From contig CANQMJ010000094.1 in NCBI GenBank assembly GCA_947624945.1, positions 1-9,356 on the forward strand: DNA of 9,356 nt, given 5' to 3'. This DNA is from an uncultured Clostridia bacterium (lineage in GTDB: Bacteria; Bacillota; Clostridia; Oscillospirales; CAG-272). A program made the position numbers and the translations under genes. A model generated the notes under the pieces. That model was not told the origin of the DNA and did no database searches. It saw only the letters and a list, made by a program, of their open reading frames with translations. Numbering within the stretch: position 1 is the first letter of the stretch; the number at the start of each line of letters is the position of its first letter. Positions 1 to 6,900 of this stretch are shown here, piece after piece.

Positions 1-56
1 GGTCACAAACCTCTTCTCTCTCGTTTGCGATAATTGTGTTTTTCTCAACTCTCGAT

Positions 57-88
57 TTGGCTCGCATATAGCGAGCCAATTTTATTTT
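57..88 (+). terminator. Rho-independent terminator at the left edge
   Basis: A perfect 9-bp stem (TTGGCTCGC at 57-65, GCGAGCCAA at 71-79) closes a 5-base ATATA loop and is followed by TTTTATTTT. On the plus strand this is a textbook intrinsic terminator. It would end a rightward gene lying mostly or wholly left of the window. The 56 bases before it are too short to identify a product. Confidence 0.8.
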
Positions 89-109
89 CCGCTCCACGCT
101 TTTACCACT

Positions 110-128
110 CCCCCGGTAGAACCGGGGG
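110..128 (+). repeat. G+C-rich hairpin, possible second terminator
   Basis: CCCCCGGT (110-117) and ACCGGGGG (121-128) form a perfect 8-bp stem with a 3-base AGA loop, followed on the plus strand by TTGTTT. It may be a weak terminator backing up the one at 57-88. It may instead be a small interspersed repeat or an IS200/IS605-type subterminal hairpin, but I see no transposase and no matching second end to support that. Confidence 0.45.
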
Positions 129-146
129 TTGTTTAGGCTGCAAGCG

Positions 147-182
147 AAAAATGGCTTAAAACAACGGTTTCAAGCCATTTTT
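147..182 (-). terminator. Intrinsic terminator downstream of the tRNA-Trp fragment
   Basis: An 11-bp perfect inverted repeat (AAAAATGGCTT at 147-157, AAGCCATTTTT at 172-182) encloses a second short stem (AAAC at 159-162, GTTT at 167-170). Read on the minus strand it begins three bases after the CCA end of the tRNA-Trp fragment and ends in a run of five T. I take it as the original terminator of the host tRNA-Trp transcript, left in place when an element separated the tRNA 3' end from its 5' half. The A/T-rich arms mean it could also work in the plus direction. Confidence 0.65.
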
Positions 183-185
183 CCT

Positions 186-230
186 TGGCAGGGGCACAAG
201 GACTCGGACCCTGGACACGCGGTTTTGGAG
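186..230 (-). other. Attachment-site scar: 3' part of tRNA-Trp(CCA)
   Basis: Read on the minus strand, this is the 3' portion of a tRNA. The anticodon loop CTCCAAA (230-224) carries anticodon CCA. It is followed by the 3' anticodon stem ACCGC (223-219), a 5-base variable loop, a T arm with loop TCCGAGT (208-202), the 3' acceptor strand TGCCCCT (196-190), discriminator G and CCA (188-186). This matches bacterial tRNA-Trp. The match ends exactly at the start of the anticodon loop: the next bases do not supply the 5' stem or the D arm, so no functional tRNA is made. A 3' tRNA fragment starting at the anticodon loop is the usual product of tyrosine-recombinase integration into a tRNA gene. The T loop has C where nearly all tRNAs have U55, consistent with a copy no longer under selection. 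Orientation implies host DNA to the left and the inserted element to the right. Confidence 0.82.
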
Positions 231-500
231 CGACTGTGGGAGAAACATTGGGGAACATCTATCACCCCAAAATCCGCGCCGTTGCGGCATTTTTGTGGGT
301 CAGCCGCACGACAAAAACAATTTTGATGCTATTTTGATGATATGAGAAATTTTCTCTATCGTCAGGGAAAATGATTTCAGATAAGTTCATTCCGAAAGTA
401 AAAAGCGTTTTATAAAATGCAAATTTTGCGCCGTAATAAATAAAGACTAAGTCCGACGAAAAAAGTTGGATTTATTCTCGGAAATGCGCCGGACTTTCGA
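231..500. other. Non-coding element end with short repeats
   Basis: I find no credible gene here. Immediately inside the tRNA fragment are several small inverted repeats: TTGGGG/CCCCAA (248-253 and 265-270), and TTTTTGT/ACAAAAA (290-296 and 311-317). A direct repeat ATTTTGATG follows (320-328 and 331-339). A reading frame at 129-326 crosses the tRNA fragment antisense and is not believable as a protein. Clustered repeats next to an attachment core would fit the arm region of a recombinase attachment site, but that is inference. Confidence 0.4.
449..496. repeat. Imperfect inverted repeat
   Basis: AAGTCCGACG (449-458) and CGCCGGACTT (487-496) are inverted copies of a 10-bp sequence with one mismatch, separated by 28 bases containing an A-run and a T-rich stretch. 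There is no adjacent T tract to make it a clear terminator. Its role is unknown. Confidence 0.4.
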
Positions 501-543
501 ATTTTTCATTGGGATTTTGTCGTGCTAACCGGAACTGCAGCCC

Positions 544-814
544 ATGGAATATAAGCAACGAATTATGGCATAAAAGCATAATTTTGCAAGAGGGCAGCTG
601 GACAGACACAAGGAAAATGAATGACCTCCTCAAGTATATGGCAAAACATCACGAGGCTTTGGAAAAGAGCTTCACAAGAGCTTCACAGAAGAACAGGAAG
701 AAACATCCAAAAAGTTTCACAATTGTCGAGACGAATACGGTCTTTGCGAAAGCGGACTTCTTCAAATATGCCTTTCAGTTAGAAATGCAAATGGCTATAG
801 TATCCTTGTCATAA
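544..814 (+). pseudogene. Frameshifted DUF6809-like small protein gene
   Basis: The pieces fit a family of roughly 90-residue Clostridia proteins (DUF6809-like): an N-terminal part with NELWHKSI and MNDLLKYMAKHHEALEKS, a middle part EEQEETSKKFHNCRDEYG in another frame, and an end FFKYAFQLEMQMAI back in the first frame. The reason is visible. An 11-bp exact tandem duplication AGAGCTTCACA (666-676 and 677-687) shifts the frame, and one extra T in the TTT at 743-745 would restore it. Removing both gives a continuous reading ending at the TAA at 812-814. The apparent open frame from 509 begins at TTG and exists only because the two shifts cancel. The true start is not clear; an ATG at 544 would need a further shift. 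The family has no established function that I know of. The assignment is from remembered sequence style. Confidence 0.6.
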
Positions 815-825
815 AAACGTGGAAA

Positions 826-860
826 CCCATTACGGGCTAATAGCTGTAATGGGGCTTCTT
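826..860 (+). terminator. Terminator after the DUF6809-like pseudogene
   Basis: CCCATTAC (826-833) pairs with GTAATGGG (846-853), with a short inner GCT/AGC stem, followed by GCTTCTTT. The hairpin begins 12 bases after the pseudogene stop. The T tract is interrupted, so it is either a weak terminator or a decayed one. Confidence 0.6.
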
Positions 861-901
861 TGGCAAAAACTCGCAAAACCATAATAAACGCTCATAACAG
901 A

Positions 902-930
902 TTGACAAAACTCCAAAAATATTGTATAAT
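902..930 (+). promoter_or_regulatory. Perfect consensus vegetative promoter
   Basis: TTGACA at 902-907 and TATAAT at 925-930 are separated by exactly 17 bases, an unmodified housekeeping sigma-factor consensus. It faces the HTH pseudogene and then the two large genes, with no terminator between, so it is the likely operon promoter. Transcription would start near 937. Confidence 0.85.
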
Positions 931-941
931 ATTGTATAATA
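919..941 (+). repeat. Tandem 10-bp repeat duplicating the -10 box
   Basis: The unit AATATTGTAT occurs twice in tandem (919-928 and 929-938) plus a partial third copy. This creates a second TATAAT at 935-940, 27 bases from the -35 box and so poorly placed for it. The repeat could be polymerase slippage or a tandem binding site overlapping the promoter. Confidence 0.6.
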
Positions 942-956
942 AAGTATATTTTTATA

Positions 957-973
957 CCTTTGTGTCAAAGGAG
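957..973 (+). promoter_or_regulatory. Palindrome over the HTH gene ribosome binding site
   Basis: CCTTTG-TGT-CAAAGG (957-971) is a perfect 6-bp inverted repeat whose right arm contains the AGGAG (969-973) placed 6 bases before the ATG at 980. In RNA it could mask the ribosome binding site. In DNA it could be an operator for the small HTH protein encoded next. A shorter inverted repeat, GTATA (944-948) and TATAC (953-957), lies just upstream. Confidence 0.45.
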
Positions 974-979
974 AGTTGT

Positions 980-1165
980 ATGATCAACAAAACAGAAAGA
1001 TAGTGTTCTTTCAAAGAGATCATGGTGCATATTGGTGTGAACCGAGATACTGTCCTAACTTGGATTACAAAGCGTGGGATCCCTGCGTCAAAAGTCTGTA
1101 GGCTTTGGAAAGTTCAGCTATCTGATGTCGTTTTTTGAATGAAAGCGGACAATGCGGCAGAATAA
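980..1165 (+). pseudogene. Excisionase-type helix-turn-helix gene with two nonsense codons
   Basis: From the ATG at 980, a single frame reads as a small HTH protein of the excisionase/MerR-like type: KEIMVHIGVNRDTVLTWITK, then RGIPASKVCRLWKVQLSDV, then MKADNAAE and a TAA at 1163. Two in-frame stops interrupt it, TAG at 1001 and TGA at 1136. At both positions the family normally has tryptophan (before the first helix, and in the xxWxxxGxAxE tail), so each is one base from TGG. Family members bind DNA, usually as small regulators, and are common upstream of restriction and defence genes in Clostridia. The gene has its own ribosome site and lies between the consensus promoter and the large genes. 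A 38-codon piece starting at ATG 1022 keeps the HTH core and might still be made, but its ribosome site is weak. The spans and stops are read directly; the family is by recognition. Confidence 0.75.
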
Positions 1166-1177
1166 TCGAAAATCATT

Positions 1178-1183
1178 AGGAGG
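1178..1183 (+). promoter_or_regulatory. Shine-Dalgarno site that fixes a GTG start
   Basis: AGGAGG lies five bases before GTG at 1189. The first in-frame ATG is 11 codons later and has no comparable site, so the GTG is preferred as the start of the 924-codon gene. Confidence 0.8.
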
Positions 1184-1188
1184 ATCTC

Positions 1189-3963
1189 GTGAAGGAATTG
1201 TTATCAAAGATACGCGAAGCAATGAATGAAACTTTTGTCGGCAACTATTTGTTTTCCGATGAGGAATTGGCGCGTGTATATGAATTCACGGGCCGTTTGC
1301 TTCGCAGCTATGATGGCAACCGGGGGAATATCATATTGCCAAAATATGATGAACTCGTTTTTGTCGCCATGGTGAATGCCGTAAAAACTTGGAAATCAGA
1401 TGAGGATACCTTTTGGGATTGCATTTACAAAAAGTTGATCGGCTCATATGGCTCACAGAAAATATATACATATCTCACGAGTGTGATTGACAGACTCGGC
1501 AAAAGCGACAAAATTATATATTTATCGGGTTGTACGAAACGCTATTATGCGACCATCTTGGCACACGCATTTGCCCCTTGTAATTCTACTGAATCGTTTT
1601 TAGAGTTGTGTTGGAATTTGTATTCCGAGGATATGAATTTCACATATACAAAAAACGATGATACCTTTGCTCTCGTCGCCGAGGAACTTAAGAGAACCTT
1701 TTCTTATGAGAAATCTCTGGAGGACGATTTCAAGCTCGGTAGCGGTATATATTCTTTGCGCGCCGGAATCAAGCGAATAGCAATCGATGCTCCCGAAGAA
1801 ATGGTCAAGTATATCGAAAGCACAATTTCTTTGTTGGATAGGGTGTTTGACGGCGAAATCCTTGACAATGACCGATACTATAACATGCTCGTTCGTGATT
1901 GGTGGGCAAAAAAAGAAAAGTGCTTTGGCATTGCCAGACCCAAAAGAAAATCATATGAGCGAGCAATAACCGACTACTCAACTATTCGACCTAAGTATAG
2001 CTACGACGGGAAACAAGCGATTTTGACGATCCCAAGTATTCGTCTAAAAAACAATTTTTACAATTTGCCGCTTTTGCATGTGTATCGAAACGGCAATCTC
2101 GTCGATCGGCAAGAAATGCACACTTTCGGTTCAGGTCTCACCATGGCGACAAAAGAAATGTGTCTCCCCGCGAATAATCTCGTGTCTGAAGATGGCGTGG
2201 CAGATTGCACTTTGGAGATCGTGCATTGCGGAGATATTATTTACAACTCAAAGACAAGCTTGTTTCGAGAGTATATCCTCTTTAGAGATCATAGAGAAAT
2301 CTCACAAGAGGAATGTCTCCCCGGGAACTACATATTGTTCGCCCCTAAATTGGAGAAGTTTTCAGCACATCCCGAAAACATAAAAAAAGTTTCCGGCGAA
2401 CCAAATTTGTATATTCTTCAAGCAAAAGAAGGAGAACTGCTGCAAAATCCAAAGCGAACGGTGTTCTTTGTAGTTGAAAAGCAGAAACGCAATATAAAAA
2501 TCACTGCGGAGCGCAAGAATAATACGAAATTTATACACGACGGTGAAGAATTTATCGTTATCGATGGCGATTTGCGAGTTGTCATAAAGTCCGATGTTGA
2601 TATATCCAAATACGGCGTGCGTTACGAATCTACCGACTTTAGATTGAGTGCGTTCACTTGCGAAGAAAGTGAAGGATATAAAACCTTTTTCATCACGGAA
2701 CTGCTCAATGTGTGCGAACCGCAAAAAATCAACATTTTCAGCTATGCGGATAACAAAATCGAAGCATCCTACAATGTTGTAAAATTCAACAGGATCAGCG
2801 TTACCTATGATAAAAAGCTATACTTTGATGAGGAAAGCCTTGGCACGGTGCGCTTCCATACAGAGAAATACGATAAAAGCGTATCGTTTGATATCAACCA
2901 AGGAGACATCGTGATTCCATTTGATGACGGAGATATTGTGCTTTCTCCGCCGGTATTAAGATGGCGGATCGGTGATAGTGATTTTTCAATGCAGTACGGC
3001 AAGGATTTGTGGTATAAAAATTACGCAAATTCAGCTGAACTTGTAATTGATCTGCCTACGGAAATGGGGTATCAGGTATTCATAAATAACGGACGCCGCT
3101 TGCCTGAAAGCGCCTCCTTCAATTCCTTCAAACTTGGCGAAACGGTTTGGTCCATGCTGCAAAATAACAGCAGCGAACTTGTCGTATTCGTAAAGATTGA
3201 AGATGTAGGTGTCATTCCAATCTTAACGGTATACTTAAAAGAAAAGTTAAAGTTTCCTCCTTTTTTAATAGATGGAAAAGAACTGTTATGGGATGCAAGC
3301 AAGGCATTTATCGGAGATCGCACGCATAAATTCGGGATCTCTTTTTACGAAAATAATATTGTCAAACATCGTTTTGATATCGATGAAACTATTGACGAGA
3401 ACTATAAATGTCAATATTTTTCGCTATCCGAACTTAAAATAGGTGTTTATGACGTTACCATTGATTTGATAAAACGAGTTGGATTCATCGAAAAATCTAT
3501 CCGCTTATTTAAACAGCAGATTGTGTTCGGCGACATCAACAAGATACGATTCAAAGGCAAAAGTTTGCGTTTTGAACGGGTGATGCTGACAGGCACGGCT
3601 TCTTATGAAGAAATCAAGCCCTTCTATGTGGATCACCTTTGGTATATCGGAGAGTTTGATGGCTGTCACTATTACACGGGCAGCGCTTACATCATTAACA
3701 GAGAAGGTCGGAAAACATATCTAAACACTATGCCGAATAGCGAAGGCACATACGATGCTATCAATCCAATCCGGATCGAACTCAGGAGCGAAAATTCCTG
3801 CTTCATTGTCGCCGGTGTCAATCCCAATGATATGGATGATTTCTTGGGCGAATTCACTCTTGACACCAAAAATAGAATTAGTAATTTCAACCGAAATACG
3901 AGAGGGATCGATTATTTCCTCTTTCACACTGAGGAGGCGAAACCGAATGTTCAATCCAGCTAA
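1189..3963 (+). CDS. druH: DruH-like protein, probable partner of a type III Druantia helicase
   Basis: This intact 924-residue protein has no enzyme motif that I can recognise. No Walker box, HKD, HNH, PD-(D/E)XK or methyltransferase signature is evident, and there is no signal peptide or membrane segment, so it is probably cytoplasmic. Residues 1-250 look mainly helical and include SLRAGIKRIAIDAP (189-202). From about residue 265 to the end it is dense in short alternating hydrophobic strands with turns, suggesting a series of beta-sandwich or immunoglobulin-like modules. It starts at GTG behind AGGAGG and its end overlaps the helicase gene by 17 bases, so the two are co-translated. A roughly 900-1000-residue protein of unknown fold immediately before a giant DUF1998 helicase is the layout of type III Druantia, where this protein is DruH (related in my memory to the STY4851/YjiT group). 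The identification rests on size, order and partner more than on motifs. Confidence 0.6.
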   Translation: MKELLSKIREAMNETFVGNYLFSDEELARVYEFTGRLLRSYDGNRGNIILPKYDELVFVAMVNAVKTWKSDEDTFWDCIYKKLIGSYGSQKIYTYLTSVIDRLGKSDKIIYLSGCTKRYYATILAHAFAPCNSTESFLELCWNLYSEDMNFTYTKNDDTFALVAEELKRTFSYEKSLEDDFKLGSGIYSLRAGIKRIAIDAPEEMVKYIESTISLLDRVFDGEILDNDRYYNMLVRDWWAKKEKCFGIARPKRKSYERAITDYSTIRPKYSYDGKQAILTIPSIRLKNNFYNLPLLHVYRNGNLVDRQEMHTFGSGLTMATKEMCLPANNLVSEDGVADCTLEIVHCGDIIYNSKTSLFREYILFRDHREISQEECLPGNYILFAPKLEKFSAHPENIKKVSGEPNLYILQAKEGELLQNPKRTVFFVVEKQKRNIKITAERKNNTKFIHDGEEFIVIDGDLRVVIKSDVDISKYGVRYESTDFRLSAFTCEESEGYKTFFITELLNVCEPQKINIFSYADNKIEASYNVVKFNRISVTYDKKLYFDEESLGTVRFHTEKYDKSVSFDINQGDIVIPFDDGDIVLSPPVLRWRIGDSDFSMQYGKDLWYKNYANSAELVIDLPTEMGYQVFINNGRRLPESASFNSFKLGETVWSMLQNNSSELVVFVKIEDVGVIPILTVYLKEKLKFPPFLIDGKELLWDASKAFIGDRTHKFGISFYENNIVKHRFDIDETIDENYKCQYFSLSELKIGVYDVTIDLIKRVGFIEKSIRLFKQQIVFGDINKIRFKGKSLRFERVMLTGTASYEEIKPFYVDHLWYIGEFDGCHYYTGSAYIINREGRKTYLNTMPNSEGTYDAINPIRIELRSENSCFIVAGVNPNDMDDFLGEFTLDTKNRISNFNRNTRGIDYFLFHTEEAKPNVQSS
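3931..3937 (+). promoter_or_regulatory. Shine-Dalgarno site deciding the helicase start
   Basis: GAGGAGG within the end of the upstream gene lies nine bases before ATG 3947. The same frame stays open back to 3755, but that extension would overlap the upstream gene by about 200 bases, lacks a comparable site, and encodes low-complexity shadow sequence. The start at 3947 is clearly better. Confidence 0.85.
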
Positions 3964-6900
3964 TGCATCATCAAACATAAAAGAAGAATTCGTAGACTAC
4001 ATAGCGACAACGCACGCATTTGCAAATCCTTCTCTGCAAGAGCAATTTGTAAGAGAGTTAAGGGCGAACATTGCTCGCGGTCCTTTGCTTGAAATCAGGG
4101 ATGTTTTTAAGCGTGGAAAATCTATTGAAGAAATGATCAAGGATGCCGATTGCCCTCTTTCTCCGTTGTTCAGAGAGCTTGAAGCAGGAAAGCCAAACGA
4201 TAACTTGCATAAGCACAAACTCCCAATAACTCGTAACTTGTATCTACATCAGGAAAAAGCCATTCGCGCCATAGTCGGCGGAAATAACGCCGTTGTTTCT
4301 ACGGGTACGGGTAGCGGTAAAACAAACTGTTTCTTGATTCCCGTACTAAACGAACTGTTACGGGAAAAGGAGCAAGGCACACTCGGTAAAGGTGTTCGCG
4401 CATTGTTCATTTATCCGATGAACGCGCTCGCAAACGACCAAATGAAGAATATCAGGGAAATCTTGATGTGCTATCCCGATATAACCTTTGGCGCATATAA
4501 CGGCGGCACCGAAAACGATGAGGAATGCGCCGTTGCCGTATATGAGGCTATGTTTGCGAAAGAAAAAGTGCCTGAGCTTCGCCACAGATTGCCTAACGAA
4601 ATTCTATCTCGCGAGGAGATGAAGAAGAATCCTCCGAACATCTTATTCACCAACTATGCGATGCTTGAGCATTTGCTGCTACGTCCGAAAGATGATGTGC
4701 TTTTTTCTAATGCGGATTTCAGATTCGTTGTTTTGGATGAGGCGCACATATATACAGGTGCAACTGGTATTGAGACGTCAATCCTCCTTCGTCGGTTGAA
4801 AGCGAGAATTTCGGCTACCCGGGAAACACGCTTTATTTTAACGAGCGCCACCTTAGGTAGTGATAGCAGCGTAGATGATGATATTATCACCTTTGCCGAA
4901 AATTTGTGCGGCGTGCGCTTTGACAAAAAGTATATTATCAGAGCCGAACGAGAGCCATATCTTCCGAACGCAACAATAAAAAGCTATCCCCCAGAATTGT
5001 ATGAAAAGTTAGCGGATGGTGAAAACTTCGTATGGCAAGTCCTCAATGAATACGGCTTTAATGTTGATAAGAATACGGACGAAAAGGAATTACTGTATGA
5101 CTTTTTATTAACATCAGATCTGTACCATTCGTTGCGGCTTCGTCTCGGTAGTATATGCGATTTGTCGGAGATTGGCGAGAGACTCTCTGTCGGCACGAAT
5201 ATCGCAATCGCTTTTATTTCGCTTTGCACTCGCGCACAAAAGAACAAAAAGTCCTTGATTGATGCGAGGTATCACTTTTTTATCCGTAGCCCTGAAGGTT
5301 GTTATATTACATTGAACGGCGATAAGCGGTTATTCTTGAACCGCCAAAAAACCCATCTGGAAAACGGCAAGGAATCCGCTGTATTTGAAGCGGCTGTTTG
5401 CGATGACTGCGGACGAATTGCTTTGACCGGAAAAATTGAGAACCGTAGATTGGTTCAAGCAAGCAAGCTCGATGAAGAAATCGAATATTACTATCCCTTT
5501 GCCGATGATAACGCCGATATTGAAGATGACGATATTGAGGACGAAACCGACGAAAAGGACGAAAAGAAAGAAGTATTTTATCTCTGCCCGATTTGCGGAG
5601 CGATTGTTGCCGAAAATGAGATTCATAATCCGCCTTGCGATTGCGGCAAGGAAAACTACATCAAAGTTATTCGGGCAAAACTCCTCAAAATAGGAGCAAG
5701 ATGCGGAAACTGTCACACAGGTCATTACAAAAGATTATATCTTGGTAATGATGCGGCAACGGCTGTTTTGGCAACCGCTCTGTATGAAGAACTTCCCGAA
5801 ATCGAATATGTTGAAAACGAAGAGCAAGCCAAAGCCAAAAACATTTTTGCAAAAGCGGCCACAAACAAAAAAGTGGCAAGAAAGGCCGGCAGACAGTTCT
5901 TGGCCTTCTCCGACAGCAGACAAGAAGCGGCTAAATTTGCGTGCTATTTGGGTAAGAGCTATAACGAATTCTTGCGTAGGCGTGGCATCTGCCGCATTAT
6001 TTCTGAAAAAAAGGACGAAATCGTCGCTCACGAATATACGATATCCGACTTCGTCACCTTGCTTACAAATTATTTTACAGCAAAGAAAAGCTTTGCAAAA
6101 AGCAATTCGGACGAAAGCAATCTTACGCTAGACAGCCGCAAGAATGCATGGGTTGCGCTTCTCAATGAATTGGCTCGATATAGCTCTGCCACATCGCTTA
6201 CGGCATTAGGCCAAATTCAATTTGAATATAAAGGAAATACACCGGAAATTGTCAAAAGCGTTGCGGAGCAATATCATGTCGATCCTGTTTCAGTAAAGGC
6301 ATTGCTTGATTTATTGATCTTTGAAATCGTTAAAATGGGTGCAATATACCCAGACTCCGATAGCGATATCGATGATAACGATCGAGAATACATATTCTTC
6401 ACCCCGTCGCAGAGCTTCGTTACTTTCATGCAATCCCCCGAAAGAAAGAGAGCAACCGTATCAAGCTGGATGCCAAAAAGTAAGCGCAATGGAAATGGGT
6501 ACTACAAATCCAACCGTCTGTATTATGTTTGCTCCACTCTTGGTATATCTGAGGATTGCGCGATAGAATTTTTAAAGCAGTACTTTGAATATCTTTCCGA
6601 TCCCGAATGTGATAATCCATATTGCATGGATGATTTAAATAAAGACGGGACTTATGTACTTCGCGCAAGGCATTTCATCGTAAAAACAAACGGCTCTCCC
6701 GATGCACATTGGTATCGTTGCAAGAAATGCGGTAAGGTCACACAGTTCAATTTAGGTCATTGTCCTTCCGTCAGATGCGAAGGAAGGCTCATTGAGCTCT
6801 TGCCCGACGATATTACGAGAAATAACCACTTTGCAAAGCTATATATGAGCGATAGAATGTCGCCATTGCTCATCAAAGAGCACACTGCGCAGCTCAGCAA

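Noticed and set aside
129..326. 65-codon plus-strand open frame at the left end
   Set aside because: It crosses the tRNA-Trp fragment antisense and the terminator hairpin, has no ribosome site and resembles no protein family.
509..814. 101-codon open frame taken as an intact gene
   Set aside because: It starts at TTG without a ribosome site and is held open by two mutually cancelling frame changes. The middle of the recognisable protein is in another frame, so it is called as a pseudogene.
902..941. AATATTGTAT tandem repeat as a CRISPR or phage-type repeat array
   Set aside because: There are only two full copies, with no spacers and no associated genes.
980..1165. Recoding of TAG and TGA as tryptophan instead of gene decay
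   Set aside because: The two large genes contain no in-frame TAG or TGA, and TAG as Trp is not a code I know of. Nonsense mutation is simpler.
3755..3946. 64-codon N-terminal extension of the helicase
   Set aside because: It lies entirely within the upstream gene in another frame. The strong GAGGAGG and ATG at 3947 explain the start.
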